Shown one piece after another: positions 35,143 through 45,895 of a stretch of 64,000 nucleotides of DNA. The notes beneath the pieces were generated by a model. It was not told where the DNA came from. It was given only the letters and a program-made list of their open reading frames with translations, and did no database searches. Numbering within the stretch: the first letter of the stretch is position 1; each line of letters opens with the position of its first letter. The stretch spans positions 13,927,561-13,991,560 of the forward strand of contig NC_088775.1 of assembly GCF_954871325.1 (NCBI RefSeq), given 5' to 3'. The position numbers and the translations under genes were made by a program. The DNA comes from Gordionus sp. m RMFG-2023 (Eukaryota; Nematomorpha; Gordioida; Chordodea; Parachordodidae).

Positions 35143-35560
35143 ATTATATATACATCTAATAAATAAAATGACGATTTTAAGAGGCCAAGAGGAAATGATT
35201 AATCAGAGTGATAGATAGTGATTGAGATGCTTGACATAATAGAAAACCTTATTTGTTTGTGTGCTTACTTTTGTCTATTAAAATTTTAAGGCATGAGATT
35301 CCAATAATACGATGTATGAAGAAAATTTGCATACATTTTATTTATTTAAAATTTTCTGCAATAATTATATATACATCTAATAAATAAAATGACGATTTTA
35401 AGAGGCCAAGAGGAAATGATTAATCAGAGTGAGTGATTGAGATCCTATGACGTAATAGAAACCCTTATTTGTTTGTGATTAGCTTACTTTTGTCTATTAA
35501 AATTTTAAGGCTTGAGATTTCAATAATATGATGTATGAAGAAAACTTGTATATATTAAAC
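35143..35560. repeat. Two-copy tandem duplication, unit about 219 bp
   Basis: Both units contain ATATACATCTAATAAATAAA, ATGACGATTTTAAGAGGCCA and GCTTACTTTTGTCTATTAAA. They differ by a few substitutions and short indels. Confidence 0.85.
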
Positions 35561-35687
35561 AAATAAAATTTATATAGTATATTAAGAATTGTAAAATAAA
35601 TAAACTCCCTTAAAAATTATATAAAAGAATAGAAAATCATTTATATAATCATTTAAATCTATTTTAAATAAATTTTTACAAATCGAA

Positions 35688-36035
35688 AATGGCCGCCAAT
35701 ATTTTTGAAGCGATGAAAAATATATATAATAAAAAATATTTTATAATTTTAATGGCCGCCATTATATTTGAAGCGATGAAGAATATATATATAAAAAAAA
35801 TATTTTATAATTTTAATGGCCGCCAATATATTTGAAGCGATGAATAAATATATAATAATATTTATTTTAAAATTTTAATGGCCCCCAATATATTTGAAGC
35901 GATGAATAAATATATAATAATAAATATTTTAAAATTTTAATGGCCCCCAATATATTTGAAACGATGAAAAAATATATAATGAACAGATATTTTACAATTT
36001 TAATGGCCGCCGATATATTTGAAGCGATGAAAACA
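35688..36035. repeat. Minisatellite, six units of about 62 bp
   Basis: The unit core AATGGCCGCCAATATATTTG and AAGCGATGAA recurs at 35,688, 35,751, 35,815, 35,877, 35,939 and 36,002. GCC blocks alternate with AT-rich spacers inside element A. Confidence 0.9.
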
Positions 36036-36170
36036 TCTCTTAAAAATCAATACAGTATTGATTCTACAATACCAAAATATCACTACGGTATTGAATCTAC
36101 AATGATAATATCAATACGGTATTGAAACTACATTGGGTATTGATTTCACAATCCTACACCGGGCCTGAAA
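36030..36170. repeat. Right subterminal palindrome cluster of element A
   Basis: TCAATACAGTATTGA (36,047-36,061), TCACTACGGTATTGA (36,080-36,094) and TCAATACGGTATTGA (36,111-36,125), followed by CCTACACCGGGCC. It mirrors 32,296-32,395. Confidence 0.75.
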
Positions 36171-36538
36171 TTTAAAAAAAAATACCTGGGCCGGGCCGTA
36201 TTTCTTTAAAAAATTTATACAATATGAATCATTATATTTGTCAATTAGATATGGTTATAATGATTATATATAGTTATGATTAATATAATGTTTGGTGAAA
36301 GTTAACACTAGCTAACACTCAAAGTATCTCTTACATAATAAAATTATAGTTTTCCTGCCATGGAATAAATACGCAAAGGATTAAATACATTATTATATAA
36401 TATATAAAATATGTTATATGTTTTATTTTTTTTATAAATACATAGTATATTCTCAAAATATTATTTACACAAATTTTTTAGAGTATCAATTTGTAATATA
36501 CTAAATATCTGTTTAGAATAAAAAAAAATAAAATATGT

Positions 36539-36756
36539 TAGTGTTGTTAAACGGCTCGTTTTGAGCCGATTTTAAAAAACGGCTAACTCAGTTTTTTATC
36601 CAGAAAAATATTATACAAGCCTGAAAATTTTGCTCATAGAAGGAGCAAAGGTCTAGACATATAGTATCGAAATTTCGAGGCTTAGTCAATATTTTTCTGG
36701 CGAAAATATTGAGTTAACCGTTTTTAAAGGTCAAAACGAGCCGTTTAACAACATTA
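36539..36756. mobile_element. MITE family C, nested in element A
   Basis: A 218-bp copy beginning TAGTGTTGTTAAACGGCTCG and ending CGAGCCGTTTAACAACATTA. Internal mirror pair AACGGCTAACTCAG and ATTGAGTTAACCGTT. The best-preserved terminal inverted repeats of this family in the window, although no convincing target duplication is visible. Confidence 0.85.
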
Positions 36757-37253
36757 GCTAATATACTTGCTTATTAAATGATAATACTCGCCGAAAAATA
36801 TGATAAAATACGAAATAATCATTTTTTTGTATATACCAGGTCGAATATTATTTTAAAAAATTCCGGGGCCTAAAAATTTTTTTTAAAAAAAATCCAGGCC
36901 GAGCCGAGCCCCAAAATTTTTTTAAAATAAAAAAAATGCGGGCCGCACCTGGCTGAAAATTTTTTAATCTGGGCCGGGCCGTACAAATGGTACCTCTGCA
37001 GGTCTCTGCTTAAAATAAAAGACATATGTTATATAGCGTTTAGTTTCAATAAATTAAATCAAAAATTTTTATTTTACATAAAAAATTCAATATAAAATTG
37101 ATAAATTTAGATATATTTAATAAAATTTCCAAGGTCCGACCCGACCCGATTTTTTTAAAAAATATTAGGCCCGGCCCGAACCCGATTATTTTAAATAGAA
37201 TTAGTGCCGGACTCGGGCCGGGTACGGGCCGGGTCTAACTTTGCAGATCTCTA

Positions 37254-37671
37254 TTATATACTACAATATATTTATCTTCTTTTTTTTTGCAATACTTATT
37301 AAAAAATTTTTTTTAAATTATCCATTGTTATTGCTTCTTTATTCAGGAAAGCACTGTTATGTTAATAATATGAATACCATTCTCTCTATCTTTGTATCAA
37401 TAATTAAGGGGTTTCAGTTGTAGTGTTTTTTATATTTAGTATCCTAGCTAGTGGTAAATATTAATTTTTGAAGGTTGGTATAAATAATTTAGGAAGAGGA
37501 AAACCTGCTGATCTTAGACATATTATATTTAAAATCCATTTTATTATTATAAAATGATGATTATATTAGAATTGTAGATATAATTTTGAAAATATTCCTG
37601 ACACAAACTATTTAATTCCAAGAGTCCTTCTAGGCATAAAAATATATAATTTTTATTAGAGTTGTATAAAT
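37254..37671. other. AT-rich gene-free DNA
   Basis: The spacer between two family-B elements; no feature seen beyond the TTATATAC duplication at 37,254-37,261. Confidence 0.4.
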
Positions 37672-38041
37672 TAGTTATATGCATCTGCCCTAATTTTCTG
37701 AGCCCAGCCTGGTCCGAAATTTGTCTGGACGATATTTTTTATTTGTTCCAAAAAGGCTGATCTTAAATAAAAATGAAAATTATTTATCCACCTGGCCCGA
37801 CCAGAATTTATTTCTACAAATAAATAATATTAGTGTCTTGTTTATGGCAAGAATTTTAAGATATATTAATTTATTTGACAAAATGTAATGATATAAAGTA
37901 AAAAAATTTAAGCCCAACCTGGTCCAGCCCAAAATTTTTAATAAATGTTAGGCAGCCAGCCCAGCATGAAGCAAAATTTTTTAAAAAATAGACCTGGCCT
38001 GGGTATGGGCTGGGCTGTGATTTACAGATTTCTAGTATTAT
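37672..38041. mobile_element. hAT-type MITE, family B copy
   Basis: Begins TAGTTATATGCATCTGCCC. The right side contains CTGGGCTGTGATTTACAGA and TTTCTA, matching the family end TTGCAGATCTCTA. GTATAAAT occurs at 37,664-37,671 and 38,042-38,049, a perfect 8-bp duplication, though a few extra bases separate the right terminus from it. Confidence 0.75.
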
Positions 38042-38149
38042 GTATAAATATTAAATTTGCATTGGTTCTTGTAACTTATAATTTTAACAAAATCTAACTA
38101 TTTTGTCAGATAAGAGAGAGAGCTAAAAAGTACATTATTATGAAAAGGG

Positions 38150-39440
38150 GTTTCAATTTATCAAGTCTTCAGCCATAAAATTGATCATATTTTAAATGAG
38201 ACAACGTTTTAACACATCTCGGATCTCCAGTAGGTAAAGACGAGTCCTTTACCAAGTTCTTTGCCGATATCCTACGAGAGATATCCCTGCTCCCAGCTCA
38301 CCAAGCTTTCTTCTTATTAAAGAACTACCTTTTAATTCCAAGAATTTTATATACACTTCGAGCGTCTCGGATCTTTCAATATGACGTCAACCTCGCTTCA
38401 CATGAACTGGAGATTAAACGTCTAACAGAAGATATACTCAATCTTAAATTTGGGGAGTTATCATGGCTACAGGCTACCTTACCAACCAAATCCGGCAGTA
38501 TTGGTATAAGGTCACCTTCCCTACTTTCTGTTAGTGCGTTCATATCCTCTCGCTTGTCCTGCGAGTCCATCATTCAAACGCTAACACAACATCCTGACCC
38601 CTTACTCCAACAGGCAATTGATCTATGGAAGTCCCTCTCATTAGTCGATCCTCCATCGTCGGCATTACAGAAGGATTGGGATAAACCCCTAGTTGGCAAC
38701 TCCGTTGCATTCCTTAAATCGAGGAGCCGACCAGAGGACCATTCTCTACTCTTCTCCATTTCCGAAGGTAGTAGATACGAATTTCTTGAAGCCTTCCCAT
38801 CCCGAAACCTTGACCAGCTCCTAAGCAATGATGAGTTACGTCACGCCATCGGTCTTAAACTGAATTGCGATATGGTAATACCTTATAACTGTATCCTCTG
38901 TCAAACGTCGGTCAACTCCAAAGGCCTTCACTCTCTACACTGCAAGCGCTGTAAAGGCAGATTCATTAGGCATTCAAAATGCAATGATACCATTGCCAGG
39001 GCCTTAAAATCCGCCGGCATCCCATCAACCCTCGAACCTACTGGTTTTTACAATTCAGATGGTAAGCGGCCCGATGGTTCGACTATGATCCCTTGGAAGA
39101 GGGGGAATTCCTATTGGGATTTCTCATGCATTGATCCTCTTGCCCCTTCCAAATAGAGATGCCATACTAGATGCCGAGGCGAATAAATTAGCTAAATATT
39201 CACCATCTCTTCCCGCCAATTATACATTCCTACCATTAATCGCCACTACCTTAACGTCGTTCGGCTCTCATGCCCTAGACTTCTTTAAAGAGCTAGGAAA
39301 ACGGATCTCTGCTAGGACCGAGAATCCCAACGAGGGATTCTACCTACGCCAACGATTAGCCATAAACATAGTAAAATACAATTATCTCAGCTTTATTTTT
39401 TCAATATCCGAAACGCCGTAATTGAACATCCTATGCATAG
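38150..39440 (+). pseudogene. LINE C-terminal fragment (RT thumb to C-terminal domain)
   Basis: A block less AT-rich than its surroundings. From about 38,205 it reads THLGSPVGKDE, then FFLLKNYLLIPRILYTLRAS, LSWLQATLPTKSGSIGIRSP, and from 38,554 LRHAIGLKLNCDMV, CILCQTSVNSKGLHSLHCKR, GRFIRHSKCNDTIARALKSA, DGKRPDGSTMIPWKRGN and YWDFSCIDPLAPS. The last part (39,157-39,421) continues in another frame with FFKELGKRISART and FYLRQRLAINIV. These are the C-terminal half of a LINE protein found in many invertebrates, with a Cys-His block after the RT domain. There are at least two frame changes (near 38,204 and 39,150) and the rest of the RT is missing. A second, more decayed copy lies at 51,075. Confidence 0.8.
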
Positions 39441-40533
39441 TATAGACTTTGGCCATTTTGTTGCATATTATTATAATGTTAGCGCTAAATTTATATTAAT
39501 GTATAATTAATCTATGATATTTTATTTTATTAAATAATTTTACTAATAATGTAAAATATCTTATTATTATAATGAATATAATATTTATATTTTAAATAAT
39601 CGCTTTTTATTTGTAAATTGATTTCTATAATCATAAAATATGTCCAATTTTTAAAAAAAAAATAAAAAAAAATAATGGAATAAAAAAAACAAAATACATT
39701 TGATCTTTTGTGATTATGCACCTAATATTGCCATAGCTACAAGAAATAGGAAATTTTAGAATGCTTATTGTTTTGCACATAGCTAGCAGTTTATTTATTT
39801 GCATAGAAAGTGTTTAATCTTTTTTATAACATTGATTGAAAAGTAAGATCATAAATAAAAACAATGAAAAGATTGGCCATCAGATTGGTTTTATTTGAGT
39901 ATCAGGTCAGATTGGTGAAAAATTAGTGGATCAGCACATCGTCTAAAAATACATTATGAACATGATATAATTTTATTAATTTCTTTTACAACTCCAGTAG
40001 CATTGTGACCAGTTTAGGTATTGAAAATGGGTCTAAAGCAAAAAAAATGCAAATATTTCAATTTTAAGCCTTAAATTGGCATCACTCTTTCACCTTTATT
40101 TAATTTATTTTAGCATCTTTTTTATATTCTGCTCAACACTTCCTATTGGTATATGACTTTCTTGTGTGTATAAAGTGATTTACATTTTATTTTTATATTG
40201 GCGCATGTTGAGATTTCCTTACATCAACATTATTAAGTCAGTATATTTCGATTTTATTAAATTGTTTTCCTATGGACATATTTGTATGTTTTAAATTTTG
40301 ATTTAGCTTAACTACGTTTGATACTGTGATACTGTTAATAAGATTTCATTTGGTTTATTGTTCAAAATTTAGAGTCAAATAAATTGATTTAAAAAGCTAA
40401 AAAAACCTCATTTTCCGTTTATTCAGATAATTCGAAAGAAAACAATAATTATTTTTACCAAACATTCTAATATATTTTACCATTTTTATTAGTCATAATT
40501 TCAAAGATTAATATAAATTTAGTCAAAAATACA
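39441..40533. other. AT-rich gene-free DNA
   Basis: No genes or repeats recognised. Confidence 0.4.
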
Positions 40534-41470
40534 ATGAATGCTAGGTTGCTTAATTCGAAAAGTCAAACCAAAAATGCCAAAGAACATTGCGCAAAAGTGC
40601 TAATGCTTGGGGATGTGAGAATAGTGAGGGATGAGAATAAAGATTACAATGGAAAGTATCTTAAATTTCGGAATGGACATTATTAAGAAGAAAAGGTAAA
40701 ATAAGGTGTCTTCTTCTTGAATATTTAGAAAAGAAAAACACTCCACGAATTCAAACACCGAAAGTAGAATTGAGAAAGAATAATGTTAACGAGAAAAGAA
40801 AATCATTTCGTATTATAGAAACCAGATTTAAAAGGCCGAAGAAACAAAAAATAAGGGAAAACACTAAATTAAAAGGTTTAATAGAATGTTTGGGTGTATA
40901 TAATTCTTGGATTTTTACGATCTTTTTCTCCATTGGATTTACGGAAAATGAGATGTAGAAATCACCATTTTGATGATTATGTTTCTAATCATCCAAGCAC
41001 ATTGACAAATTTTTTGAACCATTGAAAAATCTAAGTTTCATAACCACAAAATATTACCGGAAAAATAAAATTCCTAACCCTGCATTCGTATTAGCCAGAA
41101 TTCGCGGCGTAGTATACAAAATACGAAGATATCTAAGAAGTGGTGGCCTGCATAGAGACGAATAAAATATCTATTCAAAAATTGTTTTTATTTTAATTAA
41201 AAATATATGTAGACGTAATTCCATTTCACGGTACCCATGTTGGTAAGTATACCTAAAGCTATTCGATGACCTCGTAATTCTTAAAGGTCTTAAGGGTGAA
41301 GAGGTATTAAATGTAGCTTTAATAACATTCATGAACAGATTAGACGTTGCAAAAAATATTTACTCCTAAGACTATGCTCCTTTTATCAAAAGATTGGAAG
41401 GGGGGATCATACGTGTGAGTTTGCTGCAACTGTCTCCACCGAGGTTAGAAATTTTTATTTTCGGGTACAA
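40534..41470 (+). pseudogene. Unrecognised coding relic in several frames
   Basis: Less AT-rich than its flanks, with consecutive protein-like stretches on the plus strand. These are MNARLLNSKSQTKNAKEHCA followed by KVLMLGDVRIVRDENKDYNG; IRCLLLEYLEKKNTPRIQTP and FRIIETRFKRPKKQKIREN; KIPNPAFVLARIRGVVYKIR followed by RYLRSGGLHRDE; LKLFDDLVILKGLKGEEVLN followed by VALITFMNRLDVAKN; and TPKTMLLLSKDWKGGSYV. Frames change at least four times. The pieces occur in one orientation without GT-AG borders that I can define, so decay is more likely than splicing. The family is not recognised; it may be a dead host gene or an unfamiliar transposon protein. Confidence 0.45.
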
Positions 41471-42993
41471 TAACAAAACAGTTATAACAGACGATAATTG
41501 CACTCCAATGACGATATAAAGTGATTTACAACAAATAGAGATGGCCTGCAGCTAAGTTTTCGCCGGAAACGAATGAATTACAAGAGATATAAGAATAACG
41601 ACAGGTTTCTCAGTAATTTTACAATTAACGTAAAAATAAATGATACAAATTAAAAATGTTATTTACTTAAAACTGGTTCCACAATAACAATGATGCCTAG
41701 TACCTTCCAAACATGCATAAACTAATTATTTATTGTGAAAACAGATGTAAACAACATTAATTTTTTTTTTAAACATTTTTTTATTTAACCATTTAAAAAA
41801 AAACAATTATGATTTAAAATATTTTTCGAATTATTTAAACTCTTGTCTAATAATCATAAAATTGTTGTTAACTAACAGACGATCTTATTCTATTTTATTT
41901 CATAATTTATATTTAAAAAATTCGATTTTCAAATTCATTTAACTTGTAATCTTAAGCAATAAATAGATAAATGGATGAAGATGTTTTCTTGTGGCCAATA
42001 ACTGATATCGATTTCCCTAATCGTGAACATCCTGGTATATAATATTATATTTAAGAATGATAAAAATAATAGGAATATATAAATTTAAATTTATAGAAAT
42101 TTATCCATTGGTTTCTTTTAAAAAATATTTTAAACTTGAAGAATTAAAAGCAATTAAACTTTCTACCTAATCTGTCTAAAGTATTTTACAGTTTTAGCAC
42201 TGATCCAAATTTTAAAAAAAATATAGGCTTAGTTTAGATTTGGGTTCATAGTACAATAACGGGTTAGGCTGTTTGTGTTGAAAAAAAAAATTTCGGTTCG
42301 TTTTGTACATTTAGATTAAGGGTCGAACCATTTATAATATTAGAAATATGTATAAACAGGCAAATTTTTAAAATTATATTATTTAAAAACCATATACTAT
42401 TATATATGATATAAAGCATCTAATGTTTTTAAATTATTTATTGCACATACAAATAATACATACCTATTATAAAATTATAACTAATAAATAGTATTTTATT
42501 AACTATTATATAAAATATTTATTCTAAAAACGGTGACTGACACTGACCTGCAAATCAATATTGAATGTTAATAATCTTCAAAATAAATAAAATATCAAAC
42601 GGCTCAAACCTGTTTAACATTCTTTTAGAAGTTTAAGCTCGGCTAACATATCTTTTATAGCCCAAGTTCCGTTTTGGTTCAATAAATTAAATATCGGTTT
42701 AAATCCCCTGAGTTTAAAGTGATACTTTTTAAGTTTAAAAATAATATTTTACACGGGTCTTGTAATGATGAGTTAATTATAAATTTTATTATATATTCCT
42801 CAAATAAAAGATATCCACTTAACATCAAAAAATTCATTCGATTCTAATCATTCTGAATCAATTGCTATCTGGAGAAAGGTTGCTCGGAAAGCTTTCCATT
42901 TGAATAAAGATCCTTGGGACGATTTTGATGTTGACAATGTAAATGTAAATTTTGATTCATTTTTGAATATAAAAAAATTATAAGAGCCCAAAG
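41471..42993. other. AT-rich DNA with a possible family-G remnant
   Basis: No genes. The stretch 42,210-42,720 carries scattered GGTTCG, GGGTCGAACC and GGCTCAAACC words resembling the hAT-type element at 52,971, too eroded to delimit. Confidence 0.35.
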
Positions 42994-43195
42994 TAGTGTT
43001 GTTAAACGGCTCGATTTTTAAAAAACGGCTGACCCAATATTTTAGCCAAAAAAATATTACGCAAGCCTCAAGATTTCGCTAATAGATCCCCAAATCTTTC
43101 TGCCATCTGTGAGCGAAATCTCCAGGCTTGCCTATATTTTTTGTTCCCAAAATATTGGATTAACTTTTTTTAAACCAAAGTTGTTTGACAACATT
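42994..43195. mobile_element. MITE family C copy
   Basis: Begins TAGTGTTGTTAAACGGCTCG; contains the mirror pair CCCAATATTTTAGCC and CCAAAATATTGGATTAAC. The right end is eroded to GTTTGACAACATTTTTT, and no target duplication is found. Confidence 0.75.
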
Positions 43196-43426
43196 TTTTG
43201 TAAACTGTAAAAAAAACAAGAAGATTCGGTAAGTTGGTAGCTATTGATTTTTTTTGCTTTTGCTAGAATATACGCTGGGATTGAAATTTTTGTAACTAAG
43301 AAATTCTGTTGTAATCTCGTGATTCATCTAAATTTCTATTGGGTCTTATGTAAATATATGTTACCATGCTGCTAACTAAAATACTACAATGTTAAAATTA
43401 ATTAATCTCACTCTACACTGTTTTAA

Positions 43427-45891
43427 CCTTTCTCGCCCGACTTTTTTTCCCTCGATGAAAAATTTTTTTTTTTAAAGAGATACTTATTATAGACACAAAT
43501 AACACATTTTTATCAAAAAAACTTATTTCGAGTATTTCTATCAAAAAATATTCAATGATTCCAAATGTCATCAATGGGCAAAACGCAAGTTCATTTAAAA
43601 AAATATTTTATTTCATATGAAATGACAAATAACAATTTCGTTTATTATTTAAACATAAATAAATATTACACTTTTGACACATAATTCTTGAATATGAATC
43701 TACGCAATACTTGCACCTTTGTTTAATTGTTACGGGCTTTGGGAAATGACCTACTTGGTCATACCTTATATCCGATATGGGGACAATATTTATGGCTTTT
43801 CTTCTCTTTACAACTATACTGGAAGGTCTTCCAGTCTTCTTGTTACTATCCTTTCCTGCTAGCATCAGCCCTTTTGCTATTTGAGATTTAAATACCAATA
43901 ATGTCTTAAATTTGATATTATTTGCTTTCATATGGCGTCTATAAAGGAGCCATGCATTTATTACACAAAAATCCAATAAATGGAAAACCATTCGCATATA
44001 ATATCTTTTCCATTTAATATCTGTCCTATGTAACTCCACCAGCATATCGTGAAGATCTACTCCACCCATTCCCTCATTATAGTTTTAGTTTTTAATTATA
44101 GCAGGCATTTCTACGTTTATAAAGGTTATGTCCGATACAGACCATCGTTTAATTTTGGTCATAGGTAAAACACCTATAAAATTAGATATTGTAATAACAG
44201 CTTTATTGTCCTGTCATTTGCAGATAATAATACCGTTTTTTTCACTTTTATAATCTACAGCGCCTCTCCTTTTTTCTTATCGTTTTTAAGTGCGCATCCT
44301 GATAATCGATTAGACCTTACCGTTCCGGACACCAAATTTCCCTTTTTTTTAAGAATTATAAATAATTGGTATGAGGAGAAAAAATTATCCATATATAATT
44401 TATGGTTTTTATTTGATGGTATTATTTCAGACAGGCGAAGTACGATATCTCCACTGATACCTAAATATGATTTTATAGTATTAGTAGACTTTCCCTGGTA
44501 TATTTCAAAATCATACATAAATCCAGAAGAGCCACATAGGGCAAACACTTTTATCCCCCATTTACGGGGCTTCGATTTAATGTATTGCCTTAATTTAGAG
44601 CTGAAAGGAATTATGAATTCGTCTACAGCTAACTTCTCTAGTTGAATTTTTTTTTAGCTGGCATATGAAAAGTTGAATTTTGAATAATTTGTCGTAACCT
44701 TTATCTTCTCTATTTACCATATTTTTGTTATTATTAATATGGAAAAATTTTCGGATCAAAAGAAAACGATTGCGGGACATAGTTTCTGATACTTGTGGAA
44801 TGGATGTCTCAACCGACCAATACTGCCGTATAGAAGGCATCTTAACTAAGCTAGTCAAATGTATTCCAATAAATTTTTCAATTTCATTGCTATCAGTATT
44901 TATAGATTTTCCACAACATTGGAAGGAATAAATATTTATTTCTGATACAAAATTGCTGTTCATTTGGTTGTCCAAAAATTTACGAAAATAGGTTAGAGGA
45001 GTTGAATCTGGTTCAGGAATTTCCACCATAGGAGTAAATTCTGTATTCATGTTTCCAATGTCTTTCTTAGACCAAAGAGGGTTATCTTTTATTTTAGTTA
45101 TAGTAATATCTTCGATTATATCCTCCAATTCAAGACCTAGTTCATTTGTAATATAAGATGAGGTTGGCAAATCATCTCCTACCAAAGGATAATAATTGTC
45201 TTCTTCATCTGAGCTCTCTATATTAGCTTCAGAAATATCACCCTCGGGGATAAGTGTAGTCATATCTAAATGCATAGTGATTAAAAGGTATCTCATATTA
45301 TTTATTACATGTTATATATAGAAAATATTTATTAGGACCTCTCCCTATATCCAAGAAAACTATTAAACATTAAATAATCAAAACAGTTAACTATTATCAA
45401 AATATAATCTGATTACCCCTCCCCACTTCCGTTTTAACCCTAAATCTAAATATCCTAAATAATTTGACTAAAATTCCCATTTATTGATATAAAAATATTT
45501 TAGTGCATAAGAAATGATCATTGATGCCAAATGGCATTATGCTCAAATTCCAGCACCTAAAATGTTTAAAAAGATGATAATTTTTATATAAAAATATTAA
45601 TTATATATATTAATAATAAAATTATTACTTATATTTTTAGCAAGTTTTGATAACCGAAAATATGAACTAAAATTTTGGCGCGAAAATGGTAAGAAAAAAT
45701 TGATTTTTTAAAACTATAATATGATATAATAACATATGAAACAAAAGAGTTAGTGATAAAATACGAAAGAGCAAATATTAAAAATTAAAAATATGATTTC
45801 AAAAGTTATCAGTGACCATTTTTAATGCATATAAATTACTATTAAAAAATTATGATTCCAAAAGTTATCCATGGGCGCGAAAGGGAAAAAG
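43427..45891 (-). mobile_element. piggyBac-type DNA transposon with both TTAA sites
   Basis: A 2,465-bp element bounded by TTAA at 43,423-43,426 and 45,892-45,895. The left end is CCTTTCTCGCCCGACTTTTT; the right end, read inward, is CTTTTTCCCTTTCGCGCCCA, so CCTTTC-CGCCC is shared. Subterminal motifs ATGATTCCAAATGTCATCAA (left) and ATGATTCCAAAAGTTATCCA (right) occur in direct orientation, and a second right copy lies near 45,792. Length, TTAA targeting and the transposase at 43,608-45,296 all fit piggyBac. Confidence 0.88.
43608..45296 (-). pseudogene. piggyBac transposase, nearly full length, broken
   Basis: A DDE_Tnp_1_7-type transposase of about 560 codons. The N-terminus (from the ATG at 45,296) is acidic (EANIESSDEEDNYYPLVGDD). 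It continues with FLDNQMNSNFVSE, IEKFIGIHLTSLVKMPSIRQ, the catalytic LAVDEFIIPF, KPRKWGIKVFALCGSSGFMY, the catalytic LYMDNFFSSYQLF, and the third aspartate in GMGGVDLHDMLVELHR. A C-terminal Cys-His ring follows (CKYCVDSY, CQKCNIYLC, CYLSFH). All three catalytic aspartates are kept. Defects: two one-base shifts in A-runs (near 44,650 and 44,270) and two in-frame stops (near 44,213 and 44,090, the first where family members tend to have Trp). With only about four lesions it is a relatively recent loss. The A-run shifts could also be assembly errors. Confidence 0.9.
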
Positions 45892-45895
45892 TTAA

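Larger units (their letters stand above)
32237..37008 (+). mobile_element. Family-A hAT-type element (4,772 bp) carrying an integrase-like gene, perfect TSD
   Basis: Terminal inverted repeats CAGAGACCTGCAG at both ends, followed at the right by AGGTACCATTTGTACGGCC read inward, as in the MITEs at 5,657 and 51,940. The flanks are CTTAAAAT on both sides (32,229-32,236 and 37,009-37,016), a perfect 8-bp duplication, and the insertion lies within a family-B element whose empty site is visible at 11,020-11,298. Contents in order: palindrome cluster (32,333-32,380), minisatellite (32,440-33,235), intron-bearing integrase-like gene (33,185-34,600), tandem duplication (35,143-35,560), 62-bp minisatellite (35,688-36,035), second palindrome cluster, and a nested MITE. 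The ends are of hAT type, yet no hAT transposase is present. Confidence 0.92.
30504..37253. mobile_element. hAT-type element, family B, hosting a nest of insertions (perfect TSD)
   Basis: The left end is TAGTGATATGCATTGGGCC at 30,504; the right end, read inward from 37,253, is TAGAGATCTGCAAAGTTAGA. Both flanks are TTATATAC, a perfect 8-bp duplication. Only about 440 bp belong to family B itself (30,504-30,523, 32,053-32,236 and 37,017-37,253); they align with the uninterrupted 279-bp copy at 11,020. The rest is two later insertions, each with its own target duplication: a Sola2-like element (30,524-32,048) and family-A element (32,237-37,008). A family-C MITE is in turn nested within the latter. 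Confidence 0.93.

Noticed and set aside
43600-45300. Frameshifted piggyBac read as three separate host genes
   Set aside because: The three minus-strand pieces are collinear parts of one transposase, enclosed by TTAA-bounded ends.
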